Source of the DNA: Oscillospiraceae bacterium
Lineage (GTDB): Bacteria; Bacillota_A; Clostridia; Oscillospirales; Ruminococcaceae
NCBI GenBank assembly: GCA_017829075.1
Contig: JAGAJA010000042.1
Span: forward strand, 12,237 to 76,236
Reading direction: 5' to 3'
DNA length: 64,000 bases
Position 1 is the first letter of the stretch. Each line of letters begins with the position of its first letter. Below are positions 58,692 to 64,000 of the stretch, piece by piece. A program made the translations under genes and the position numbers. The notes beneath the pieces are model-generated. The model searched no databases and was not told the DNA's origin. It saw only the letters and a list, made by a program, of their open reading frames with translations.

Positions 58692-59438
58692 ATGTCAGGA
58701 CATTCTAAATGGAGCACAATCAAGCGTAAAAAGGGCGAAAAGGACGGCGCAAGGGCAAAGGTTTTCACAAAGATCAGTCGTGAGATCCTTGTCTGCATCA
58801 AGGAAACCGGAAGCGCAGACCCCGCCAACAACTCCAGACTGTACACCCTTGTACAGAAAGCCAAGAGCAACAATATCCCGAACGACAACATTGATCGTCT
58901 GCTGAAAAAGGCTGCCGGCGGCGCAGAGAAGAACGACTACGAGGAGTGCGTATATGAGGGCTATGGTCCTAACGGTGTTGCCGTGATCGTGGAGTGCCTT
59001 ACCGACAACAGAAACCGTACCGCAGGTGAGATCCGCCATTATTTCGACAAGTTCGGCGGCAATCTCGGCGCGTCCGGCTGCGTATCTTTCATGTTCTCCC
59101 TCAAGGGAATAGTTGTTCTGGATAACGAGGACGGCGACATTGACGAGGACAAGGCTATGGAGGATATCCTTGAAGCCGGCGGAGATGATTTCAGCTTTGA
59201 GGACGGCGTTGTAGAGATCACCACTGACCCGACCTCAGTTGCCGCAGTTTCTGAAGCGCTGAGCAAGCTGGGCTACAAGGTAATTTCCGCTGAGGCAGAG
59301 CAGGTGCCTTCTACATACACCACTCTCACCGACGAGGATCACATCAAGAAGATGAACCTCCTCCTCGAAGCCCTTGACGACAACGACGACGTGCAGAATG
59401 TATGGCACAACTGGGACGGCGCGGACGAGGACGAGTAA
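58692..59438 (+). CDS. YebC/PmpR family protein
   Basis: 248 residues. Starts M-S-G-H-S-K-W-S-T-I-K-R-K-K-G (usual S-G-H-S-K-W), continues A-K-S-N-N-I-P-N-D-N-I-D-R and Y-E-G-Y-G-P-N-G-V-A-V-I-V. YebC proteins were called DNA-binding regulators and are now linked to helping ribosomes pass proline-rich stretches; this comes from family knowledge. AAGGAG ahead of the ATG. Last host-type gene before the integrated element. Confidence 0.95.
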   Translation: MSGHSKWSTIKRKKGEKDGARAKVFTKISREILVCIKETGSADPANNSRLYTLVQKAKSNNIPNDNIDRLLKKAAGGAEKNDYEECVYEGYGPNGVAVIVECLTDNRNRTAGEIRHYFDKFGGNLGASGCVSFMFSLKGIVVLDNEDGDIDEDKAMEDILEAGGDDFSFEDGVVEITTDPTSVAAVSEALSKLGYKVISAEAEQVPSTYTTLTDEDHIKKMNLLLEALDDNDDVQNVWHNWDGADEDE

Positions 59439-59486
59439 ACCGCATTACAGAGCCGTTTGTGGCTATTGTTCATCTTGACTTTTAAT

Positions 59487-59546
59487 GCAAGTTATGACAT
59501 ACATGACGTAAGTTGCGACAAACATTGCCTGAGTTATGACGTACAG
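59487..59546 (+). repeat. Three 18-mer direct repeats with a 21-bp period upstream of the recombinase
   Basis: GCAAGTTATGACATACAT (59487-59504), GTAAGTTGCGACAAACAT (59508-59525) and CTGAGTTATGACGTACAG (59529-59546) are spaced exactly 21 bp apart, two helical turns, so a protein could bind all of them on one face. Being directly upstream of a tyrosine recombinase, they are good candidates for recombinase arm sites or regulator operators. Confidence 0.7.
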
Positions 59547-59583
59547 AAACACCTCTTGAATGAATTATCGTTCGGGAGGTGTT
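59547..59583 (+). promoter_or_regulatory. Hairpin that hides the recombinase ribosome binding site
   Basis: ACACCTC (59550-59556) pairs with GAGGTGT (59576-59582), extended by GAA/TTC; the right arm is the Shine-Dalgarno sequence of the recombinase. The TTTT after the stem also makes it terminator-like. It could block translation or end readthrough from yebC. Confidence 0.55.
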
Positions 59584-59586
59584 TTG

Positions 59587-60480
59587 GTGTTTATAGAAAG
59601 TGCAGTCAGAGAGTTTCTGGTAAATTGCTCGATAAAGAGCTATTCTAAACGCACTATAAAGAGTTATCGGAATAATCTTACACGGTTTTTCTCGTTTGTT
59701 TCGGAAAAAGAGATCGAACAGATTGATTCAGCCAAAATCAAACAGCAGATATCAGAATTACAGAATAAAGGTCTGAAAACCTCGTACATAAATAATCTGA
59801 TAAAGACTCTTCGGGCTTTCTGTTCGTATCTTATTGAGCAGGAATATATAACGGTAAACCCTATGAAGAAAGTTCCGTGGTGTAAAGAAAGAATAGTACT
59901 CATCAAGGCTTTTTCTGATGATGAGGTAAAGCAAATGATGTCAGCATATTCCGAGAAAGACTTCATGGAATTGCGCAATAAAACTATCATGGCACTTCTT
60001 TTGGATACCGGGATTAGGTGCTTTGAGTTATGCTCAGTCTGCAATGAAAGCATAAAAGACAATTATATTACAATCTCTGGAAAAGGCAATAAGGAAAGAA
60101 TTGCAGCAATCAGTCCACCATTACACAAACTAATGTTAAAATATGTAAGAACAAGAGATAAATACTTCACAGACAAAACAGTGCATTGCAATAATTTCTT
60201 CCTTAGTAGAACCGGGAGACCTCTTACAAATGCTGCTGTTGAGAGAATTGTAAGGATAGCAGGGGAGAGAGCCGAGATAAACGATTCTATACGCTGTTCA
60301 CCCCATACTTGCCGTCACTATTTTGCGCAAGCACAAATCAGAAATGGCTGCGATATTTACACCCTGTCAAAGCTACTCGGACATACCAATATAAAAATAA
60401 CACAGGTTTATCTTAATTCAATGGAGGACAAGGACATTATCAACAAGGCTCTTACCACAAGTCCCTTGTCAAATTTGTAA
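59587..60480 (+). CDS. Tyrosine recombinase/integrase of the integrated element
   Basis: 297 residues from GTG at 59587, five bases after GGGAGGTG; an ATG at 59560 lies in the loop of the hairpin. N-terminal SAM-like core-binding domain (S-Y-S-K-R-T-I-K-S-Y-R-N-N-L), catalytic domain with R144 (G-I-R-C-F-E-L), H240-x-x-R243 (H-T-C-R-H-Y), H266 (L-G-H-T-N) and nucleophile Y275 (V-Y-L-N-S). Probably integrates and excises the element to the right. Base composition is clearly more AT-rich than in the host genes to the left. Confidence 0.93.
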   Translation: MFIESAVREFLVNCSIKSYSKRTIKSYRNNLTRFFSFVSEKEIEQIDSAKIKQQISELQNKGLKTSYINNLIKTLRAFCSYLIEQEYITVNPMKKVPWCKERIVLIKAFSDDEVKQMMSAYSEKDFMELRNKTIMALLLDTGIRCFELCSVCNESIKDNYITISGKGNKERIAAISPPLHKLMLKYVRTRDKYFTDKTVHCNNFFLSRTGRPLTNAAVERIVRIAGERAEINDSIRCSPHTCRHYFAQAQIRNGCDIYTLSKLLGHTNIKITQVYLNSMEDKDIINKALTTSPLSNL

Positions 60481-60481
60481 T

Positions 60482-60511
60482 AAAAAAGGGGTTTCCTAGA
60501 TGGAAGCCCCT
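60482..60511 (-). terminator. Terminator of the phage-type gene pair
   Basis: Minus-strand stem GGGGCTTCC / GGAAACCCC followed by TTTTTT on that strand, overlapping the recombinase stop codon region. Confidence 0.75.
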
Positions 60512-60524
60512 AAATCTATATACA

Positions 60525-60941
60525 TTATTCTGTGTCAATATTCCTTGCTTTCAGCCCATTCTTTAAAGCCTGTTTAAATTCCTGTCCTTCCATAAGTTCC
60601 GTTTCTGTTGCCGTGTAAAAATCCCTCGGAAAAGGCTGTTTTCCAAAACCGTTGCAGATTATATCATCGAGCCGTGGTGACATACCACCATTGTCAAGTG
60701 GAGTGTCGTTTGTAATCTCTATTCCGTTTGGGATTTCGCTTGCTGTGTAGTTGTTCTTGTCAGATAAGCCACCGTTATTTCGCCGTCTGGAATACCATAC
60801 CGGGTCATAAACATCGTAAACGTCAGATTGTACGGCATTAGACATACATTCCTTTGCTGTGTCTGCAACCTCATTTCGCATTACGTCTTGTGCTTGCTGT
60901 TCAATATGCCTGAATAAATCGTTGAGATTATCGAATGTCAT
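60525..60941 (-). CDS. Phage-type protein, possibly HK97 gp10-like tail component
   Basis: 138 residues. Helical start (L-N-D-L-F-R-H-I-E-Q-Q-A-Q-D-V-M), then V-Y-D-V-Y-D-P-V-W-Y-S-R-R-R-N-N-G-G-L, the phrase seen in gp10-like head-tail/tail completion proteins of clostridial prophages, then a P-R-D-F-Y-T-A-T-E stretch. It overlaps the zinc-finger gene upstream by 14 bp. Assignment rests on pattern only. Confidence 0.55.
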   Translation of the reverse strand: MTFDNLNDLFRHIEQQAQDVMRNEVADTAKECMSNAVQSDVYDVYDPVWYSRRRNNGGLSDKNNYTASEIPNGIEITNDTPLDNGGMSPRLDDIICNGFGKQPFPRDFYTATETELMEGQEFKQALKNGLKARNIDTE

Positions 60942-61377
60942 TTCTTATTTCCTCCAGTTGTGTTATTATTTCAGTAAGCCTGTCTTTTGCTCTATCCTTT
61001 GTTTCCTCATTTGGAATGATATTGAGGTCAAAATACTTTATCAAGCCTTGTTCAAAATTGTCAGACTGCTGATTCTGCCTTAGGTTAAACTGCCTTATGT
61101 AAATCCCGATACCTTCATCAAGTTCCAGATTGTTGAAAATGTCGTATATGAAAGCTATATCCAGATAGTGACAGCAGGCAAGTATTGCCTTTGCCTTGTT
61201 GCTCTGGGATAGTACTTCATTGTACTTGTTGTTGATACATTTGGTACAAATATTGACGTTCCTGTCAATACTGCACTTGAAAAAGTTATATTGTAACTTC
61301 TCTTTTCCGCACCATTTACATTGAATGCGCGGTTTTGAATCTTTCTTTATTTTCGCGTTATTCTTTTTGTTATTCAT
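60928..61377 (-). CDS. Small zinc-finger protein of the element
   Basis: 149 residues with a basic start and a Cys4 site: C-K-W-C-G and C-T-K-C-I at about 20-45, separated by 18 residues (Zn-finger like those in phage and plasmid proteins). The rest is helical, rich in Asn/Gln/Ile. AAAGG eight bases before the ATG. Overlaps the gp10-like gene. No specific function. Confidence 0.6.
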   Translation of the reverse strand: MNNKKNNAKIKKDSKPRIQCKWCGKEKLQYNFFKCSIDRNVNICTKCINNKYNEVLSQSNKAKAILACCHYLDIAFIYDIFNNLELDEGIGIYIRQFNLRQNQQSDNFEQGLIKYFDLNIIPNEETKDRAKDRLTEIITQLEEIRNDIR

Positions 61378-61404
61378 AATTCTGCCTTTCTGAATTGAAA
61401 TATA

Positions 61405-61433
61405 TTGACAATTGGTGCAATGTGTGATATAAT
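61405..61433 (+). promoter_or_regulatory. Consensus promoter of the zinc-ribbon gene pair
   Basis: TTGACA (61405-61410), 17-bp spacer, TATAAT (61428-61433). Confidence 0.85.
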
Positions 61434-61466
61434 AACATTAAACTAATATTACTATGGAGTCTTGTT

Positions 61467-61880
61467 ATGAAATATTGCCCTAAATGCAAAATAGATTTTG
61501 AAAATTTCGTAGAAAAATGTCCTTATTGTAATGTTGATTTGATTATAGAAAATCCTTTCAATACAGATACTATACTAATAGAAAAATCAAAAACAAATAA
61601 TACTAATTCTGAATCTGAGCAAAAACAATCATCGTCTCACAATCTTAATGTTGGAATTGTTTTAGGTGGTATTATAACACTTGGAATTATTATTTGTATT
61701 ATCGCCAGTGGAATAAATAGGCAGAACGAACCTCCAACATACCTATCCGATGTCCGTTGCTCTTGGTGTTCAAAAGTCATCCGAGCAGATGGAAGAAATA
61801 TTCATGGTCATGTTACTTCGTTTAGTGATGAATTTTTGGAATGCGAATACTGTGGACATAATACTAAGATTACAAAATAA
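61467..61880 (+). CDS. Membrane protein with zinc ribbons on both ends
   Basis: 137 residues. An N-terminal ribbon C4-P-K-C7 / C-P-Y-C (about 18-21), a Ser/Asn/Gln linker, one membrane helix (about 64-85), then a second ribbon C-S-W-C / C-E-Y-C-G. This ribbon-TM-ribbon layout is common in small Firmicutes proteins of unknown role. It has its own consensus promoter and opposite orientation to the phage-type genes, so it may be a cargo gene of the element. Confidence 0.7.
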   Translation: MKYCPKCKIDFENFVEKCPYCNVDLIIENPFNTDTILIEKSKTNNTNSESEQKQSSSHNLNVGIVLGGIITLGIIICIIASGINRQNEPPTYLSDVRCSWCSKVIRADGRNIHGHVTSFSDEFLECEYCGHNTKITK

Positions 61881-61927
61881 AGTTTGTATCATACCTACTT
61901 GTAACTTATTCATTACGGAGAGCCATT

Positions 61928-62176
61928 ATGAAAAAATGTGTAATGTGCAATGTGTCTTTTTCAAACGAAGCTTTATCGTTTTGCCCTAGGTGTCGTTGTA
62001 GGCTTATAGATGAAAAACCAACACCTAACGTCCCTAAATGTCCCATCTGCAATTCCACAAATCTTTCCAAAATCACAATTGCCAAAAAAGCAACTAAAAT
62101 TGCCCTATTCGGTATCTTTGGCATGGGTGATAATGGAAAGACATGGAAATGTAATAATTGTGGAAGTAAGTTTTAG
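61928..62176 (+). CDS. Small double zinc-ribbon protein
   Basis: 82 residues. C-V-M-C and C-P-R-C (about 4-21), then C-P-I-C and C-N-N-C-G at the C-terminus, with a glycine-rich stretch between (A-L-F-G-I-F-G-M-G). GGAG eight bases before the ATG, 47 bp after the previous gene, likely the same transcript. No function known; second ribbon protein in a row. Confidence 0.65.
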   Translation: MKKCVMCNVSFSNEALSFCPRCRCRLIDEKPTPNVPKCPICNSTNLSKITIAKKATKIALFGIFGMGDNGKTWKCNNCGSKF

Positions 62177-62200
62177 CTACATCTTTTATTTCACATTTGA

Positions 62201-63058
62201 TTATTTATACACCGAATAATTACAATAATTCTTCCCGGTCATAGCAAACGACATGATTTTATTTTCTTTCAATAAATCAATCTTATGCCGATCATTAAGA
62301 TACATAGACCTTGCACCGACCTCAATTCCGAGGGAGAATGATTCTTCTGGAATATCAAGAGATATTTCTAACGCCTTTTCCACTTCGTCTTTGTAATCAA
62401 GAGGGTAGTACATTTCATACCGACCATCTACCCAATCATCAATTACTTGTATCTTTGCGTTGTTGATATACGAAAATCTGTCAAAATCTTCTTTGGAGTG
62501 CTGCTGTTCAAGCTCATACAATTCCGGAAAACCTAGGACATCACACAGCCAGTTTTTGTGAATGTCCAGCCATTCAGGCTTTTTCTTTTCAATAGGATTG
62601 TAGTAGCTTATGTATGTGCTGTCAATTGCCAGAAGAACAGCCTTTCCTATGTCCGTTTTAGGAAGGGGTATGTCAAACAGGCTATAAATCAGCAGAGCCG
62701 TTGAACAGCAGTATTTCTTGAAGTAATTTGCAGAACCTATTCCTGTAACATTATTCAGATTTATCGAATTACTGTTAATGCCATCGCCGTTGTCACTTGT
62801 AACGTGATTATCAAAGGTCTTTATGTCACGGTCAAGAGCTATGTCAACTCCGATGGCGTTTATTTTTGCGCACATCTCATTGCCGGAATAATACAGACCA
62901 CTCTCAAAATCATAGAAATATTTCATTTTCCATTTAGGCTTTACCTGTTCCAGAAGTTTCAGGCTTAACAGGCTGTCAATGTCATTCGATAAAATTAAGT
63001 CCTTTCTTGTGTTCTCATTATACCATTGAGGTAATTTTTCTTTTATTTCTTTTTTCAT
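62201..63058 (-). CDS. Unknown protein with a DHH-phosphoesterase-like pattern
   Basis: 285 residues. Near the N-terminus L-I-L-S-N-D-I-D-S-L-L-S-L-K-L-L and later A-L-D-R-D-I-K-T-F-D-N-H-V resemble motif I (D-x-D-G-x-x-S) and the D-H-H motif of DHH-family phosphoesterases, with N in place of the middle H. The remainder is not recognised. A role as a phosphodiesterase on single-stranded DNA or a cyclic dinucleotide would be consistent but is a guess. No clear Shine-Dalgarno. AT-rich codons. Confidence 0.5.
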   Translation of the reverse strand: MKKEIKEKLPQWYNENTRKDLILSNDIDSLLSLKLLEQVKPKWKMKYFYDFESGLYYSGNEMCAKINAIGVDIALDRDIKTFDNHVTSDNGDGINSNSINLNNVTGIGSANYFKKYCCSTALLIYSLFDIPLPKTDIGKAVLLAIDSTYISYYNPIEKKKPEWLDIHKNWLCDVLGFPELYELEQQHSKEDFDRFSYINNAKIQVIDDWVDGRYEMYYPLDYKDEVEKALEISLDIPEESFSLGIEVGARSMYLNDRHKIDLLKENKIMSFAMTGKNYCNYSVYK

Positions 63059-63086
63059 TAAACTTTTTTGATTTTGCCAAGAAACG

Positions 63087-63156
63087 CTTAACAGGGGAGT
63101 ACACCGTACACTTTCAGAATGATAAATAAAGTGACTGGTGTACTCAGTAAGCGACC
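63087..63156. repeat. Long imperfect inverted repeat in the phage region
   Basis: Nested arms pair in order: CGCTTA/TAAGCG, GAGTACACC/GGTGTACTC and CACTTT/AAAGTG, leaving a short AT-rich loop. It lies between two minus-strand genes, next to the terminator-like hairpin at 63154-63186. Confidence 0.6.
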
Positions 63157-63186
63157 GTATACTAACAGATATACGGATTTTTATTC
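63154..63186 (+). terminator. Terminator-like hairpin on the plus strand
   Basis: Stem CCGTAT / ATACGG followed by ATTTTTATT. It faces the wrong way for the flanking minus-strand genes, so it might end a short plus-strand RNA that includes the inverted repeat at 63087-63156. Confidence 0.45.
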
Positions 63187-63189
63187 AGC

Positions 63190-63288
63190 CTATCCCGGTA
63201 AGCCCGTCATCATAGAACAGGGTAGTGCTGAACCCACCTCGACCCACCTTTCTACTATAATAGTCGCATCAGTTATTTTAATAGACAA
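63190..63288 (-). CDS. Possible 32-residue peptide after the tail gene
   Basis: TTG start at 63288 with a good GAAAGGAG (63298-63305) nine bases upstream; the product reads M-S-I-K-I-T-D-A-T-I-I-V-E-R-W-V and ends ...G-L-P-G. It begins directly after the stop of the tail gene (minus strand), where phage tail operons often have another gene. It may be the stump of a longer one. Confidence 0.35.
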   Translation of the reverse strand: MSIKITDATIIVERWVEVGSALPCSMMTGLPG

Positions 63289-63311
63289 AATATTATGCTC
63301 CTTTCTGTAAT

Positions 63312-64000
63312 TTATTTTGTGCTGTTGATTGTCTGGGTCAACAGATTTTTCATGTAGTTTTGTACTACATTGGCAGTTTCAACGGGATCAGAAGCCTCGT
63401 TAATAGTAATATTTGAATTGATATTAACAGGCTTGTTGTTCACAATACTGCTGTTAGATACATTCGTTGTATTACTTGATCCGCCTATGTTACTTAAAGG
63501 TGTGACTGCCGGAACAGTACCCATTATATTGTTGGCAATCTCTTTAAATTCAGCCCAAGATACAGTCGCACCTAAGCTTTTCAGAAAATTGTCCATACTT
63601 ACTTCTACATACTTTTCATTATCCTTATTATCTTCAACGTCCTTCTTATATACAGCCTCTGCCAAACCGTCACGAATACCATTGATTGTCTTTTCATCAA
63701 GAGAAAGCAAACCTTTTTCATCAGTACCAAGTGCCTTCTTAGCCTGTTCAACGGTCAGAGTATCTTGAACATCATTCTCCATATTAGAGAATTGGTCTTT
63801 ATACTCATTCCAACCGTCAATCTGCTTGTCAAGCTCTTCATTCTGTTTCTCAAGAGCGCCTATTTGTTTATCAATCTCTGCTTTCTTTATCTCATTCTGA
63901 ACATCATCATACTCTTTCTGAGCGTCCGCAATAGCCTTTTTATCTTGAACCTGAACTAAACCTTGTCCTTTTTCATAAACAAATACTTTTTGCTTTTTGG
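63312..64000 (-). CDS. C-terminal part of a phage tail tape-measure-like protein, truncated by the window edge
   Basis: The minus-strand frame is open from the stop at 63312 to base 64000, so about 228 residues are seen and the N-terminus lies outside the window. The first ~80 visible residues form a charged coiled coil (K-Q-I-G-A-L-E-K-Q-N-E-E-L-D-K-Q-I-D-G-W). The C-terminus has a low-complexity Asn/Ser part and V-N-I-N-S-N-I-T-I-N-E-A with V-Q-N-Y-M-K-N-L-L, the usual end of tape-measure proteins in Gram-positive tailed phages. An internal ATG (63782) is not a real start. Confidence 0.7.
   Translation of the reverse strand, partial: KKQKVFVYEKGQGLVQVQDKKAIADAQKEYDDVQNEIKKAEIDKQIGALEKQNEELDKQIDGWNEYKDQFSNMENDVQDTLTVEQAKKALGTDEKGLLSLDEKTINGIRDGLAEAVYKKDVEDNKDNEKYVEVSMDNFLKSLGATVSWAEFKEIANNIMGTVPAVTPLSNIGGSSNTTNVSNSSIVNNKPVNINSNITINEASDPVETANVVQNYMKNLLTQTINSTK

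Noticed and set aside
63780..63782. ATG at 63780-63782 as the start of a 156-residue protein
   Set aside because: The frame continues without a stop to the window edge with coiled-coil sequence, so the ATG is internal.
1..64000. CRISPR array
   Set aside because: No regularly spaced 25-40 bp repeats with unique spacers; the only periodic set is the 21-bp triple repeat at 59487-59546, which has no spacers of useful length.
1..64000. tRNA or rRNA genes
   Set aside because: No cloverleaf with TTCGA arm or rRNA-like stretch was recognised by eye.

Overview
The window looks like a chromosomal segment of an anaerobic, mid-GC member of the Clostridia, most like the Ruminococcaceae/Oscillospiraceae. 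The signs are strong sigma-A promoters with 17-bp spacers, Shine-Dalgarno-led tightly packed operons, a T-box leader, a YjfB protein, an AzlCD pair, an L27 with a Prp-cleavable N-terminal extension, and an iron-dependent alcohol dehydrogenase. Up to about 59.4 kb it is ordinary host sequence. From about 59.45 kb to the right edge it becomes AT-rich and carries a tyrosine recombinase and phage-type genes, so this is the left end of an integrated element that runs off the window.

Layout. 0-2 kb: end of a SufB/SufD-family gene, a small membrane protein with a metal-protease-like motif, and a double GNAT acetyltransferase. 2.1-10.4 kb: a tight eight-gene operon with one promoter, encoding a soluble Ser/Thr kinase, a coiled-coil protein, a zinc-ribbon/FHA protein, an NrdG-like radical SAM protein, a small unknown, a coiled-coil/leucine-rich-repeat protein, a ClpB-like AAA+ protein with an unusual N-terminus, and a PP2C phosphatase. 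This is the most interesting candidate for a little-described system. 10.5-14.5 kb: ABC transporter with LytTR/DUF3021 regulators, then azlCD. 14.5-20.8 kb: aspS and a heterodimeric ABC exporter on the minus strand. 21-24.6 kb: SPFH/ribbon-helix-helix/SdpI operon, yjfB, and an FAD/Rieske oxidoreductase. 24.6-27.4 kb: GH31 glycosidase and sfsA. 27.4-32.7 kb (minus): a cysteine T-box operon cysE-cysS followed by three cyclophilin lipoproteins. 32.7-37 kb: three small proteins, phosphoesterase-birA-CYTH, and alr. 37-43.9 kb: LCP-like protein, LUD protein, manA, ROK glucokinase, ilvD, an M50 protease and an AIM24 protein. 44-49.3 kb: ABC ATPase, large secreted repeat protein and MacB/FtsX permease. 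49.5-54 kb: Fe-alcohol dehydrogenase and an HD-GYP sensor. 54-59.4 kb: rplU-prp-rpmA, obg, mrnC, yitT and yebC. 59.5-64 kb: recombinase and phage-like element.

Repeats are the second theme. Three short elements (16701-16889, 35670-35859, 49304-49433) each sit between two near-identical copies of the local Rho-independent terminator hairpin, as if insertion had duplicated a 22-30 bp terminator. The first two are related over their length, start and end with similar inverted ends, and contain hairpins with compensatory base changes. A separate pair of ~90-bp palindromic repeats (1932-2020, 44105-44195) and a 170-bp palindromic MITE (14531-14700) also occur. Just before the recombinase there are three 18-mers at an exact 21-bp period, followed by a hairpin that hides the recombinase ribosome binding site.

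All functional calls come from reading motifs and context; no database search was run.
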